Shown here: piece by piece, positions 1 to 9,178 of the stretch
Layout of the letters: each line of letters begins with the position of its first letter
How positions within the stretch are numbered: the stretch's first letter is position 1
Assembly: GCA_017549485.1 (NCBI GenBank)
Contig: JAFYUT010000076.1
Span: forward strand, 1-64,000
Origin: Akkermansia sp.
Lineage (GTDB): Bacteria > Verrucomicrobiota > Verrucomicrobiia > Verrucomicrobiales > Akkermansiaceae
Reading direction: 5' to 3'
DNA: 64,000 nucleotides
Notes under the pieces: model-generated
What the model was told of the DNA's origin: nothing
Database searches by the model: none
What the model saw: the letters and a program-made list of their open reading frames with translations, nothing else
Translations under genes and position numbers: made by a program

Positions 1-474
1 CCCACGGATGCCATGCTTCAGGCCGCCAGCATCATGCGTCACCATCTGGACGTGTTCGTAGAGAGCGACAGCCGCCGCGTCTCCTTCGACAAGGCCTCCG
101 GTGCCGATCAGGATGCCAACACTGCTCAGCTGCGCAAGCTGCTTAACATGAGCGTGAATGAGATTGAACTTTCTGTTCGTGCCGCTAACTGCCTCAACAA
201 CGCCAACATCACCACCGTTGGTCAGCTGGCTATGAAGACGGAGGCAGAGATGCTCAAGTACCGCAACTTCGGTAAGAAGTCCCTCAACGAGATTAAGGAG
301 AAGCTCGTGCAGTACGGTCTCTCCCTCGGCATGCAGATTGACTCTAAGCTGCTCTCCTCTCCCGCTGCTTCTTCCCGCATGCGCGAGAATGATGAGCCCC
401 GCGCCACTGACCTGCAGGCTCTTATCTCTCACAACATCGCCGCCTACGGTTTGGATGATGAGGATGACGAGTAA
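1..474 (+). CDS. rpoA: RNA polymerase alpha subunit, C-terminal part (5' end outside window)
   Basis: The frame is open from base 1, so the gene starts upstream and only the last 157 residues are visible. The first residues (PTDAMLQAASIM) match the end of the alpha N-terminal dimerisation domain. A linker follows, then the alpha C-terminal domain with its helix-hairpin-helix elements (LNMSVNEIELSVRAANCL and YRNFGKKSLNEIKEKL), which contacts UP-element DNA and activators. The tail is acidic (DDEDDE). rplQ follows after 61 bp, the usual end of the bacterial ribosomal alpha operon. The identification is secure. Confidence 0.97.
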   Translation, partial: PTDAMLQAASIMRHHLDVFVESDSRRVSFDKASGADQDANTAQLRKLLNMSVNEIELSVRAANCLNNANITTVGQLAMKTEAEMLKYRNFGKKSLNEIKEKLVQYGLSLGMQIDSKLLSSPAASSRMRENDEPRATDLQALISHNIAAYGLDDEDDE

Positions 475-535
475 AGAATGCCTGTTACCATATCAAAAAC
501 ATTTCACTATTAACTCAATACACTAATTAAGAACT

Positions 536-1024
536 ATGAGACACGGAGTAAAAAAGGCTAAGCTTCAGCGCACAGCCTCCCACCGTAAGGCTCTGCTTGC
601 CAACCAGGCTTGCAGCCTCATCACCCACGGTCGCATCACCACCACGCTGGCCAAGGCGAAAGCCCTGCGCCCCTATGTGGAGAAGCTCATCACCCTTGCT
701 AAGAACGGTTCCCTGCACGCTCGTCGTCAGGCCCTCGGCACTCTGCCCCAGCCGGCAGTTGTTACCAAGTTGTTCAGCGTAGTTGCTGACGCTTGTAAGG
801 ATCGTCAGGGTGGCTACTGCCGCATCGTTAAGCTCGGCCAGCGCATGACCGATAGCGCCCCCATGGCTCTTATCGAGATTATCGACCTGCCCCAGCTCTC
901 CGCTCCCGTTGCTCCCTCCGTAACCACCGGCACCGCTTCCTCTCCCGAGGTTGCTGCTCCCGCCGCTGAGGAGGTAGTAGAGGCTCCCGCTGCTGAGGAG
1001 GCTCCTGCCGAAGAGCAGAAGTAA
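536..1024 (+). CDS. rplQ: 50S ribosomal protein L17
   Basis: Encodes 162 residues. Residues 1-115 are a typical L17 (MRHGVKKAKLQRTASHRKAL, then LITHGRITTTLAKAKALR), which binds 23S rRNA near the exit-tunnel side of the large subunit. After about residue 120 there is a low-complexity Ala/Pro/Glu-rich tail of about 40 residues (repeated PAAEE-type units) that core L17 lacks. It lies directly behind rpoA and ends before a strong hairpin terminator, so it closes the alpha operon. The start is the ATG opening the conserved MRHG. Confidence 0.97.
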   Translation: MRHGVKKAKLQRTASHRKALLANQACSLITHGRITTTLAKAKALRPYVEKLITLAKNGSLHARRQALGTLPQPAVVTKLFSVVADACKDRQGGYCRIVKLGQRMTDSAPMALIEIIDLPQLSAPVAPSVTTGTASSPEVAAPAAEEVVEAPAAEEAPAEEQK

Positions 1025-1046
1025 GTTTAACTTGCTCAATCTTTAG

Positions 1047-1087
1047 AAAAAGAATCCGTTGCTTGTATGAGCAACGGATTCTTTTTT
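1047..1087. terminator. Bidirectional intrinsic terminator after rplQ
   Basis: A perfect stem (AAAAAGAATCCGTTGCT pairing with AGCAACGGATTCTTTTTT) with a 6-base loop has T-rich tracts on both sides. It can end the rpoA-rplQ transcript on the plus strand and the 1131-1952 gene on the minus strand. Confidence 0.9.
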
Positions 1088-1130
1088 GCGTATGAAGCTG
1101 CGCGGTATGAGGTAGCGGGATGCCGCTTAT

Positions 1131-1952
1131 TTAATACAGCACCTTTCCATAGCGTTCTTGCCACTCATTGGCAATGCAGAAAAAACTGCCATCTATTGCC
1201 AGGCATAGTCCGCAGAGTGGCTCAAGTTCAGAGAACGGCGCAATGAGCCAATCTACTGAGTGTTCATTTTCTCGCCCGAAGAAGTAACATTGTTTTTGTG
1301 TATACGCCTGCGGTAGGTGCTGCAGGTGGGGAATCCCGGCAAAATCAGTTGCCTCAGCATGGTAAAAATCCATCAACAAAGAGCGCGTATTGTTGCAGAG
1401 CGGTTCTTGCAGGGCAGTGGGTATTGCCCCTTGGGTGCAGAGTTTAGAGATGAGTTTTTTGGGCGCTTGCACTGTCGGCCATTCATCAAACTCCAAATCA
1501 TAGTTTGTTGTGTCTATACCAAACACGTCTTGCATTACGCTGTGCTGGTGCGGAATATTGTTGAGCGCAGCTTCTTGTTCCGGGCCGGGTTCAGAATAAT
1601 ATCCCTTTGCCAATAGTTGGAAAAGCGTTTCCTCTTCTATCTTGAGCCAAGTTTTACGTAAAGCGGGGGAGAGAGCACCATCTCTGTATGCTTGGTGAAT
1701 CACCGGGCGTATGATGGCGTTGTATATCTCGGCATCTTGTATGCTTAAATATTGCCCGGAGAGGATAATGCCGGTAGCATGCGATTGGGCTTCGGCGTCT
1801 CCGGAGGCGATGCTCTGTAAAAAAGCACTTTCCGTTTTGCCTGCGTAGTAATAGGCCTGTTGCTGCTCCGGTGGTGACAAGTGGGCGCACTGCTCGGCAA
1901 GTGTGCGGAGTTTGGCGGCGAGCGCCTGTACTCGTTGGGTGTTTTTATTCAT
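1131..1952 (-). CDS. Hypothetical cytoplasmic protein, 273 aa
   Basis: Not recognised. It encodes 273 residues without signal peptide or membrane segment. The N-terminal 80 residues look helical and Ala/Gln/Glu-rich (RVQALAAKLRTLAEQCAHL), and the C-terminal part is richer in aromatic residues and Cys (QCYFFGRE; LCGLCLAIDGSFFCIANEW). The start at 1952 is supported by a TTGCGC-16-TATAAA promoter whose -10 box ends 8 bases before the ATG, leaving no room for a Shine-Dalgarno site. It shares a bidirectional terminator with the convergent rplQ. The gene has a clean ORF and promoter, so it is probably real. Confidence 0.7.
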   Translation of the reverse strand: MNKNTQRVQALAAKLRTLAEQCAHLSPPEQQQAYYYAGKTESAFLQSIASGDAEAQSHATGIILSGQYLSIQDAEIYNAIIRPVIHQAYRDGALSPALRKTWLKIEEETLFQLLAKGYYSEPGPEQEAALNNIPHQHSVMQDVFGIDTTNYDLEFDEWPTVQAPKKLISKLCTQGAIPTALQEPLCNNTRSLLMDFYHAEATDFAGIPHLQHLPQAYTQKQCYFFGRENEHSVDWLIAPFSELEPLCGLCLAIDGSFFCIANEWQERYGKVLY

Positions 1953-1960
1953 GGTTTCAT

Positions 1961-1988
1961 TTTATACGCATGCTTGCTTTGAGCGCAA
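1961..1988 (-). promoter_or_regulatory. Sigma-70 promoter of the 1131-1952 gene
   Basis: On the minus strand the -35 box is TTGCGC (1983-1988) and the -10 box TATAAA (1961-1966), with 16 bp between. Only 8 bp separate the -10 box from the ATG, so the mRNA should begin at or beside the start codon. Confidence 0.6.
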
Positions 1989-2036
1989 GCCTCATTGATT
2001 TTGTCTCTCACCGGGCTTTCTTTGTGTGAGAAAACA

Positions 2037-2255
2037 TCAGTGGCTACGGTAATGTCCTTTTACGTATGTGCCATCTTTACGGGTATGCCCTTTGACATAG
2101 TGCCCTTTTTGGGATTTTCCGCTTGATGTATCGTACACCGGGTTGGCTGCATATTTTCCGCCGAAATAGCCGGCTTTGTAAAACTTGTGCCCGAAATAGG
2201 CCAAGGCGACTATGATTATAATGCCGACAATAATCCAATCTTTTTTATCGCTCAT
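2037..2255 (-). CDS. Small single-pass membrane protein, 72 aa
   Basis: Encodes 72 residues: a charged N-terminus (MSDKKD), one hydrophobic helix at residues 8-22 (WIIVGIIIIVALAYF), then a Gly/His/Lys-rich tail ending HTRKDGTYVKGHYRSH. Tails of this 'DGTYVKGHYRS' kind recur in small bacterial proteins of unknown role. A TTGACA-18-TAGAAT promoter lies just upstream. Function unknown; probably anchored in the inner membrane. Confidence 0.75.
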   Translation of the reverse strand: MSDKKDWIIVGIIIIVALAYFGHKFYKAGYFGGKYAANPVYDTSSGKSQKGHYVKGHTRKDGTYVKGHYRSH

Positions 2256-2273
2256 CGTGTTGATTTCTCAGCC

Positions 2274-2303
2274 ATTCTAGCATCCTATGTTATACGGTGT
2301 CAA
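2274..2303 (-). promoter_or_regulatory. Sigma-70 promoter of the 72-aa membrane protein
   Basis: On the minus strand the -35 box is TTGACA (2298-2303), a perfect consensus, with TAGAAT (2274-2279) 18 bp downstream. The predicted 5' leader is about 12 bases. Confidence 0.65.
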
Positions 2304-2382
2304 TGCTTTTTTTAGTATAAAAAATCAAATTCCACAATGTTAGGACTTGACCCATGCTTTTTGCCGCAAATGAAAAAATAAA

Positions 2383-2414
2383 AAAGGGGCTCAGTTTTCA
2401 ACTGAGCCCCTTTT
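2383..2414 (-). terminator. Intrinsic terminator of tRNA-Pro
   Basis: The stem AAAAGGGGCTCAG pairs with CTGAGCCCCTTTT, and on the minus strand a T-rich run follows. It begins about 5 bases after the 3' end of tRNA-Pro. Confidence 0.85.
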
Positions 2415-2418
2415 GCTA

Positions 2419-2492
2419 TCGGGCAAGCGGGATTCGAACCCACGACCCCTTGCACCCCATGCAAGTGCGCTACCAGACTGCGCTACTGCCCG
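2419..2492 (-). tRNA. tRNA-Pro (anticodon GGG)
   Basis: The 74-nt cloverleaf has acceptor arms CGGGCAG/TTGCCCG and discriminator base A. The anticodon stem CTTGC/GCAAG encloses the loop ATGGGGT with GGG at positions 34-36, and the T loop reads GTTCGAATC. No CCA is encoded, so it must be added after transcription. The anticodon reads CCC and, by wobble, CCU. A terminator follows; no clear promoter was seen upstream. Confidence 0.95.
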
Positions 2493-2563
2493 AATGTTTG
2501 AGGATTTGTTTGTCTTGCGCCTTGCTGCGTGCTGACAGGGGAATTATACATGAATTTTTACAG

Positions 2564-2592
2564 TTGTCAACACATTTTTTTCATGATATAAT
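2564..2592 (+). promoter_or_regulatory. Sigma-70 promoter of argC
   Basis: TTGTCA (2564-2569), a 17-bp spacer, and a perfect TATAAT (2587-2592). Only 10 bp separate the -10 box from the argC ATG, so the leader is at most about 4 bases. Confidence 0.8.
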
Positions 2593-2602
2593 CATTTTTG
2601 TC

Positions 2603-3646
2603 ATGAAAAAGGTAAAAATTGCCGTAGTTGGAGCCAGTGGATACACCGGCCAGGAGCTTTTGCGCATACTTTTGCGCCATCCGGGGGTAGAATTGGTGTG
2701 TGCAACATCTCGCCAGTATGCAGGGCAGGAGTTGTGCGACCTTTTCCCGCGTTTTCGCCATGTGCCGGGTGCTGATTTAAAATTTACGGATTCTGATGTA
2801 GCCGCCATTGCCGCTACGGGGGCAGAGGCAGCTTTTTTGGCATTGCCGCACGGCGTGAGCGCTGCCTATGGCCGTGGTTTGGTAGAGGCGGGGATTCGTG
2901 TAATTGACCTTTCTGCCGATTTCCGTTTGAATGACCCGGCAGTATATGAAGAGTTTTACGGCAAGCCGCATCCGGATGTGGAGCTGATGCAGGAGGCCGT
3001 GTACGGTATGCCGGAGTGGCACCGTGCCGAAATTGAGAAAGCCCGCATAGTAGGTTCCCCGGGGTGTTACCCCACCAGTATCATTCTTCCCTTGGTGCCG
3101 TTGCTGAAAGCCGGTTTGGTGAAACCGGAGGATATTGTGGTAAACAGTGGCAGCGGTGTATCCGGGGCAGGCCGTAAGGCTGATGTAAGCTTGCTGTATT
3201 GTGAGTGCAATGAGAGCATGCGTGCTTATGGCGTGCCGCGCCACCGCCACCTCTCAGAGATTGAGCAGGAGCTTTCCGAGGCTGCGGGCAGCAAAGTGAC
3301 CATTACCTTTACGCCGCATCTGATGCCCGTGAATACCGGTATTGTAACGACTACCGTAGCTAAGTTGGCAGACGGTGCCACAGCCGAGGCTGTGACGGCA
3401 TGCTTGGAGCAAGCCTATGCAGCAGCTCCCTTTGTGCGCCTGATGGGCCTCAATAAGCCTGCTGATACCAAAAATGTGACCCGCACTAACTTTGTGGATA
3501 TCGGTTGGGCGGTAGATACACGCACCAACCGTTTGGTGCTCATGAGCGCTGAAGATAACGTGATTAAGGGTGCCGGTGGCCAGGGTGTGCATGCCTTTAA
3601 TATCATGTTCGGTTTTGATGAAACCGAGGGCCTTTGGCTTATTTAA
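2603..3646 (+). CDS. argC: N-acetyl-gamma-glutamyl-phosphate reductase
   Basis: Encodes 347 residues. ArgC reduces N-acetylglutamyl phosphate to the semialdehyde with NADPH, the third step of arginine synthesis. The N-terminal Rossmann motif is VVGASGYTGQELLR, and the catalytic Cys is in GSPGCYPTS. The frame stays open further upstream, but that extension crosses the tRNA-Pro gene and the promoter, so the ATG at 2603 is the right start. The predicted transcript is nearly leaderless and there is no Shine-Dalgarno site. An argA-type gene lies at 62271-63344 of the same window, but no other arginine-synthesis genes are adjacent. Confidence 0.95.
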   Translation: MKKVKIAVVGASGYTGQELLRILLRHPGVELVCATSRQYAGQELCDLFPRFRHVPGADLKFTDSDVAAIAATGAEAAFLALPHGVSAAYGRGLVEAGIRVIDLSADFRLNDPAVYEEFYGKPHPDVELMQEAVYGMPEWHRAEIEKARIVGSPGCYPTSIILPLVPLLKAGLVKPEDIVVNSGSGVSGAGRKADVSLLYCECNESMRAYGVPRHRHLSEIEQELSEAAGSKVTITFTPHLMPVNTGIVTTTVAKLADGATAEAVTACLEQAYAAAPFVRLMGLNKPADTKNVTRTNFVDIGWAVDTRTNRLVLMSAEDNVIKGAGGQGVHAFNIMFGFDETEGLWLI

Positions 3647-3667
3647 TCATTCAATAGATATTATATA

Positions 3668-5068
3668 ATGCTACCGGTTCTGCTCATTGTAGACGACGAA
3701 AAGGCAACGCGCGATGTGCTTTGCAGTGCCTTGGAGGATGACTATGAGGTGTACGCTGCTGCTAACGGCAAGGCTGCGCGTGCCATTCTTGAGAGTGAAC
3801 CGGTAGATATTATGCTTACAGACCTGCGCTTGGGCGGGGAGAGTGGTATGGACCTTATTGACTATGCCCAAACTCTGCCCCAAGCGCCGGCTTGTATCAT
3901 GATGACGGCATACGGCAGCCCGGCTACGGCTGCCGAGGCCAAGCGGCATGGCGCCTATTATTTTGTTACCAAGCCCTTGAATTTGGATGAGGTGGAGCTG
4001 CTGTTGAAGCGTGCTGCTCACACCCGCTCTCTGGAGGCTGAGAACCGTGCGCTGTCTGCCTCATTGCGTCCTACCGGTGGTTTGGATTCCATGCTGGGTG
4101 ACAGCCCTCAAATGCAGAGCATATTTAACCGCATACGCCAAGTGGCACCCACCACGGCAACTGTCTTGATAGAGGGTGAAACCGGTACCGGTAAAGAATT
4201 GGTGGCCAAGGCTATCCACTCTCTGTCCCCGCGTGCCAAGGCCAAGTTTGTAGCGGTTAATTGCGCCGCGCTTTCGCCCCAGTTGATGGAGAGTGAGCTT
4301 TTCGGGCATGAGAAAGGCGCATTCACCGGGGCATTGCAACGCCGTATCGGCCGATTTGAAGAGGCTCATGGTGGTACGCTCTTTCTGGATGAGATTGGGG
4401 AGATGGATATTCCTACCCAAGTGAAATTGCTGCGCGTGTTGGCTGAAAAATGTATAGAGCGCGTGGGTAGTAATGAGTCTATACCGGTCAATGTGCGTGT
4501 GGTTGCTGCCACAAACCGTAATTTGCAGGATATGGTGGCGGCCGGTACCTTCAGGCTGGACCTTTACCAACGCCTTAATGTGATTTCTCTGCACTTGCCC
4601 CCGCTGCGAGAAAGAGCAGGGGATATTGTGCTGATGGCCAATGCTTTTGTGCAAGAGCTGTGCAAAGAAAATAATAAAGCTCCCAAAACGCTCACGCGCG
4701 ATGCGCTGGAATTGTTGCGCTCCTTCAACTGGCCGGGCAATGTGCGCCAGTTGCGTACTGCCATGGAGCACGGCGTAGTGATGAGTGATTCTTCGCTCAT
4801 TCAAATATCGGATTTACCGGAGTATCTCGCAAATCCTCATGCTGAGACCGTATCCTCAACGCCTCAAAAAAACATACACACAGACTTTAAGCTTGATTTT
4901 ACCCACTCCTTTAATTTAGAATACATCGTACAGAGCACCATACTGCGGGCACTTGAGTTTACCAAGGGCAACAGGTCTCAGGCTGCCGCGCTGCTCGGTA
5001 TTAACAGACGCACGCTTCAACGTAAGATGGCGGAGTCCCCGAGCGTGTTTCAACAATTCTTATCGTAA
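3668..5068 (+). CDS. NtrC-family sigma-54-dependent response regulator
   Basis: Encodes 466 residues. Residues 1-115 are a receiver domain with acidic pocket D9-D10, phosphoacceptor D52 (LTDLR), T80 and K102. Residues 140-370 are an AAA+ domain with Walker A GETGTGKE (169-176), the sigma-54 contact GAFTGA (216-221) and Walker [10 protein letters not shown]. The C-terminus has a Fis-type helix-turn-helix ([20 protein letters not shown]). It should activate RpoN-dependent promoters on phosphorylation. It follows argC by 21 bp and precedes a membrane protein by 6 bp, with no kinase partner beside it, so it is an orphan regulator here. Confidence 0.95.
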   Translation: MLPVLLIVDDEKATRDVLCSALEDDYEVYAAANGKAARAILESEPVDIMLTDLRLGGESGMDLIDYAQTLPQAPACIMMTAYGSPATAAEAKRHGAYYFVTKPLNLDEVELLLKRAAHTRSLEAENRALSASLRPTGGLDSMLGDSPQMQSIFNRIRQVAPTTATVLIEGETGTGKELVAKAIHSLSPRAKAKFVAVNCAALSPQLMESELFGHEKGAFTGALQRRIGRFEEAHGGTLFLDEIGEMDIPTQVKLLRVLAEKCIERVGSNESIPVNVRVVAATNRNLQDMVAAGTFRLDLYQRLNVISLHLPPLRERAGDIVLMANAFVQELCKENNKAPKTLTRDALELLRSFNWPGNVRQLRTAMEHGVVMSDSSLIQISDLPEYLANPHAETVSSTPQKNIHTDFKLDFTHSFNLEYIVQSTILRALEFTKGNRSQAAALLGINRRTLQRKMAESPSVFQQFLS

Positions 5069-5074
5069 TCAGAC

Positions 5075-7006
5075 ATGGCAATACTCGGTCATTTGAAAAA
5101 TCAGAGAATTACCGCCTCCTTGCGTTTGGTGGTTGCTATTTTGCTGGCTCTTATGTGCACCTTTAAGCTGTTCCTCAGTTATAAGGGGCTCAATCAGCCG
5201 GAGGTTATGGATCAAGCTCAGATTGCGCGCTCCGTTGCCAATGGTGAGGGCTTTGTTACCAAGTTTTATAAGCCGTTTGAATTGGCTAAAGCAGATGCCC
5301 TCAATGGGGCTTTGCCACTTGATTTAGGCAATTTCAGAGATGTGAATCATGCCCCGCTTAATATCGCAAGCATGGCTGTAGCACTCAAACTTACCGGCAA
5401 GAGTAATTTCGATGCTTCCCGTATCCCCATGGATGAAAACGGAGACCCGGTGCAGAATATATATGATTCTGACCGCATTATTTCGGCCGTAAGTTGTTTG
5501 TATTTCCTGCTGGCCATGGTGTTGGCGTATGCGCTGATAGCGCGTATGTTTGATGAAACGGTAGCCGCTGCCACTATTTGTTGTTTTGCCGTAAGCGAGC
5601 TGATGCTGGACTACGCCATCAGCGGTTTGCCTCAACCCCTGATGCTTTGCTGTCTGCTGACCGGGTTGCATTTCTTGCTCAGTGCCAATAATGCTATGAG
5701 AGATGGCAACTACGTGGGCATGCCGCTGTACCTCGGCCTGTCATTTGTGGCCATGACCTTGATGTGTTTGAGTGGTTGGCTGAGTGTTTGGCTGGTCATC
5801 GGCTATTTGGTATTCTGCTCATTCTATTTCCGACCGTACGGCATGTATGGCCTCATCGGGCTTATCATCCTGCTGATAGGTTGCTCTTATTCGATGTGGA
5901 TGAATTATAAGACCGTCGGCAGCGTGTTCGGTAATGCGTTCTATGGTATTTATGACTGTTTCGGCGGCAGCACCGAGGGCTTGCTGCGCTCTGTGACTTC
6001 CCAAGATTCGGGAATCGATACCTCCATGTTGGTGGTTAAGTTCATCGGTGCTGTGTTCTCTCAAATCAAGAGCCTGTATGTTAACTGTGGTTCTGTTTTG
6101 GTGGCGCCGTTCTTTTGTTTGGCGCTCTTCTTCCGCTATAAGCGCAGCGGTGTACAGTGCTTGAAATGGGCTTTGCTCAGCATGTGGGCTTTCTCCTGCA
6201 TCGGTATGGCTTTGTATGGTACGAACGTGCCGTTGAGCTGTGGCCAGTTGGCCATACTTTTTGCTCCGCTTTTCGTGGCTTACGGCTTCTCTCTGATGTT
6301 TAATTTCATGGCGCGTCTCAATTCTCGCCATATCACATTCTCTCAGCTTCGCGGTGTATCGGTAGTGGGTATTGTGCTCTTGACCGCCGGTGCCACCATT
6401 GCTACGTTCCCCTCCGATTTGTATCGCGGTGTTTGGCTGCGTGAGAAGGGTGCCCCGCATTACCCCCCCTATTATCCGCCGGCTATGAACTGTAAACTGT
6501 ATGACATCACCAACCCGTATGATGTTATTGTGACGGACCAGCCGTGGGGGCTTGCGTGGTACGGTAATCGTCGCGCAGTATGGATTCCTCGCACTATTGA
6601 AGCTTATCAGAAGCTTAAAGACGATATCCTTTCTTCATCCGGTGTTTCCGTGCAGGGGATATTGATAACGCCGTCCTCATACGACCCGATTATCCCTTCA
6701 TCTTATGCTCCCACAAATAATCTGAATGGTGGCCGCCCCGGTGGTTTCACGGCTGTGGATGAGAATATGGGGCAGTTTACTCCCTTGGCTCTCAATTTGC
6801 CGTTGGCCATTTTGGATCCGCGCGGTTCTCTCTTCGTGAACAATTTTGCACCTTCTCAAGATGCTCAGACGTCCGACAAACTCAAATTGGGTGATGTTGT
6901 AAGTATTTCTAATAATGGTACATCTGCTCACTTTGATGAATTGGTGCCCTTGAATGCAGGTGCCGCCGTTTATTATCGTAAGCGTTCTTTCCAACAAACA
7001 CGTTAA
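5075..7006 (+). CDS. Polytopic membrane protein, GT-C glycosyltransferase-like
   Basis: Encodes 643 residues with about ten hydrophobic helices over residues 15-450 and a soluble C-terminal part of about 190 residues. After the first helix, PEVMDQAQIARSVANGEGF resembles the acidic motif of GT-C/PMT-type transferases, which use polyprenyl-linked sugars, and NHAPLNIASMA sits where these enzymes carry a conserved loop. It could glycosylate envelope lipids, glycans or proteins from the periplasmic side. It follows the sigma-54 activator by 6 bp, which suggests co-transcription. The family assignment is an inference from motif layout; the substrate cannot be told. Confidence 0.6.
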   Translation: MAILGHLKNQRITASLRLVVAILLALMCTFKLFLSYKGLNQPEVMDQAQIARSVANGEGFVTKFYKPFELAKADALNGALPLDLGNFRDVNHAPLNIASMAVALKLTGKSNFDASRIPMDENGDPVQNIYDSDRIISAVSCLYFLLAMVLAYALIARMFDETVAAATICCFAVSELMLDYAISGLPQPLMLCCLLTGLHFLLSANNAMRDGNYVGMPLYLGLSFVAMTLMCLSGWLSVWLVIGYLVFCSFYFRPYGMYGLIGLIILLIGCSYSMWMNYKTVGSVFGNAFYGIYDCFGGSTEGLLRSVTSQDSGIDTSMLVVKFIGAVFSQIKSLYVNCGSVLVAPFFCLALFFRYKRSGVQCLKWALLSMWAFSCIGMALYGTNVPLSCGQLAILFAPLFVAYGFSLMFNFMARLNSRHITFSQLRGVSVVGIVLLTAGATIATFPSDLYRGVWLREKGAPHYPPYYPPAMNCKLYDITNPYDVIVTDQPWGLAWYGNRRAVWIPRTIEAYQKLKDDILSSSGVSVQGILITPSSYDPIIPSSYAPTNNLNGGRPGGFTAVDENMGQFTPLALNLPLAILDPRGSLFVNNFAPSQDAQTSDKLKLGDVVSISNNGTSAHFDELVPLNAGAAVYYRKRSFQQTR

Positions 7007-7035
7007 TAACTTTAATCCTCAAAAAATTTATACTC

Positions 7036-7305
7036 ATGCCACCGAAATCCGCAAAATCCCTCAGCTTTGAGCAGTCCATGCAGCGGCTTGAGGATATTTC
7101 CGCCCGCTTGGAAAACCCGGATACCGGGCTGGAAGAAACCATCAGCTTGGTGGAGGAAGGTCTTAAGCTCGTTAAAAACGGTAGGCAATTGCTGGATGCA
7201 GCTGAGTTGCGTATCAAAGTGTTGGAGAATCCCGCTCTTGCGCAGGATTCTGAAATGAAAACAGAGGCAAGAAAGAATAACGAAAATGACTTCTCCCTCA
7301 TCTAA
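7036..7305 (+). CDS. xseB: Exodeoxyribonuclease VII small subunit
   Basis: Encodes 89 residues with the XseB signature (SFEQSMQRLEDISARLENPD, then LEETISLVEEG and LLDAAELRIKVL), forming a two-helix coiled coil. XseB binds several-fold to XseA to give the single-strand exonuclease. No xseA is in this window. Its 3' end overlaps dxs by 20 bp, which indicates translational coupling; xseB next to isoprenoid genes is a common bacterial arrangement. Confidence 0.93.
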   Translation: MPPKSAKSLSFEQSMQRLEDISARLENPDTGLEETISLVEEGLKLVKNGRQLLDAAELRIKVLENPALAQDSEMKTEARKNNENDFSLI

Positions 7306-9178
7306 ATTGCCGCCTTTGTTGGCACGGCTTCGCGAGGGTGAGAATTTGAAAAATCTCACCGCAGAAGAATTGGTGCAGTTGGCCGATGAAATCCGCCATT
7401 ATTTGGTGGAGACGCTCTCCATAACCGGTGGTCACTTAGCACCGAATCTGGGTATTGTAGAGCTTTGCATCGCCATGCATCGCGTCTTGTCTACCCCGGT
7501 GGATAAGATTCTCTTTGATGTTTCGCATCAATGCTACGTACACAAGATTTTGACCGGTCGCTCTGCTGAAATGAGCGGTATTCGCCAGTTCGGCGGGATT
7601 TCCGGTTTCTGCAAACGCAGCGAGTCTGAGCATGATGCGTACGGGGCAGGGCACGCCGGTACGGCCCTTTCTGCCGCGTTGGGTATGGCTGTAGCCCGCG
7701 ATTTGGCGGGGGAGGATTACCATGTGGCCGCTGTGGTGGGTGATGGTGCGTTTACTTGCGGCACAACACTTGAAGCCCTCAACAACATAGCCTCCCATAC
7801 ACGTAAGTTTATCCTTGTGCTGAATGATAATGAGTGGAGTATTGATAAGAATGTAGGTGCTCTTGCTCGTTATTTTGCCTCGTTGCAAGAGACCTCTGCA
7901 TACACGTGGTTGAGGGATAAATCCATCAAGTTTATCGAGGGACTTGCCGGCAAGAGCATGAGAGACCAAGCCTCTAAACTGGTGACGGCGGCTCGCGCCG
8001 TGATTAACCCGCTGAGCTTTTTCAGAGAAATGGGGCTCAATTATTATGGCCCTATCGATGGCCATGATATAGCCCGCTTGGAAAAAGTGCTTCGCATTGC
8101 TACACGCCAGAATGAACCGGTGGTGCTGCATATCATTACGCAGAAAGGTAAGGGATATGCCCCGGCAGCTCAGAACCCCACCAAGTTCCATGGGGTAGGC
8201 CAGTATAATGTGACGGACGGCTCAACGAAAGCATCATCCCGCCTTACCTATTCCGAGGTGTTCGGTACTGTGCTTTCCCGCTTGGCTGCAGATGACCCTG
8301 CTGTAACTGCCATTACGGCTGCAATGCCCAGTGGTACCAAGTTGGATATCTTCCGCAATCAGTTCCCCAAGCGATTCTTTGATGTAGGTATCGCGGAAGA
8401 ACATGCCGCTCTGTTCGCATGCGGGCAGGCTACCCAAGGGTTGAAACCGTATGTGGCCATTTATTCTACTTTCATGCAGCGTGCTGTGGATATGATTCAC
8501 CACGATGCAGCCTTGCAGAAGTTGCCGGTAAGATTTTGTATGGACCGCGCCGGGTTGTCGCCTGATGACGGCCCCACCCACCACGGCCTTTACGACATCA
8601 GTATGCTGCGTTGTATACCCGACCTCATTATGATGCAACCCGCAGATGAGGCTGAGTTTGCCCACATGCTGGCCACCATGAATGAGATTAACGATTGCCC
8701 CAGTGCCATTCGCTATCCTCGTGGGTGCGGTGAAGGCGTGGAGCTGCCGGAAACGCCCACACCGTTGCCGGTCGGTAAAGCTGAGGTGCGTGCAGATGGC
8801 GCAGAGGTTGCCTTAGTAGCGCTGGGTAACATGAATGCTGTTGCTGCCGTTGTGCGTGAGTCTCTGCTGGCTGCCGGTGTGGACTGTGCTCACATCAACG
8901 CCCGTTTCATTAAACCCCTGGATGAGGAGTGTTTGCTGGGCTTTGCCCGCAAGTGTAAATTGATAGTAACTCTCGAAGACCATACCGTTGTCGGAGGTTT
9001 CGGCAGTGCTGTACAAGAGCTTTTGTCTGACCACGGGGGCTCTACTCAAGTATTGCCCATCGGGTGGCCGGATGAATTCGTTGAGCACGGTACGCTTGAA
9101 TTGCTGCGCGCTAAACATGGGCTTACGCCGGAAAATATCACTTCTCGAATCCTTCACAAACTTAACGGAAATATATGA
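7286..9178 (+). CDS. dxs: 1-deoxy-D-xylulose-5-phosphate synthase
   Basis: Encodes 630 residues. DXS condenses pyruvate and glyceraldehyde-3-phosphate with ThDP, the first step of the non-mevalonate isoprenoid pathway. Visible signatures are GGHLAPNLGIVEL, DVSHQCYVHKILTGR, the ThDP motif GDGAFTCGTTLEALNN, the central DVGIAEEHAALFACG, and the C-terminal transketolase-like RFIKPLD. Two usually conserved spots differ from the common form: DVSHQ instead of DVGHQ, and FTCGT where most enzymes have a Gly/Met-rich stretch. The start overlaps xseB and the stop overlaps the next gene (ATGA), so it sits within an operon. Confidence 0.92.
   Translation: MTSPSSKLPPLLARLREGENLKNLTAEELVQLADEIRHYLVETLSITGGHLAPNLGIVELCIAMHRVLSTPVDKILFDVSHQCYVHKILTGRSAEMSGIRQFGGISGFCKRSESEHDAYGAGHAGTALSAALGMAVARDLAGEDYHVAAVVGDGAFTCGTTLEALNNIASHTRKFILVLNDNEWSIDKNVGALARYFASLQETSAYTWLRDKSIKFIEGLAGKSMRDQASKLVTAARAVINPLSFFREMGLNYYGPIDGHDIARLEKVLRIATRQNEPVVLHIITQKGKGYAPAAQNPTKFHGVGQYNVTDGSTKASSRLTYSEVFGTVLSRLAADDPAVTAITAAMPSGTKLDIFRNQFPKRFFDVGIAEEHAALFACGQATQGLKPYVAIYSTFMQRAVDMIHHDAALQKLPVRFCMDRAGLSPDDGPTHHGLYDISMLRCIPDLIMMQPADEAEFAHMLATMNEINDCPSAIRYPRGCGEGVELPETPTPLPVGKAEVRADGAEVALVALGNMNAVAAVVRESLLAAGVDCAHINARFIKPLDEECLLGFARKCKLIVTLEDHTVVGGFGSAVQELLSDHGGSTQVLPIGWPDEFVEHGTLELLRAKHGLTPENITSRILHKLNGNI

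Noticed and set aside
2354-2602. In-frame 83-codon N-terminal extension of ArgC
   Set aside because: It crosses the tRNA-Pro gene, its terminator and the argC promoter, and no ArgC has such an extension.
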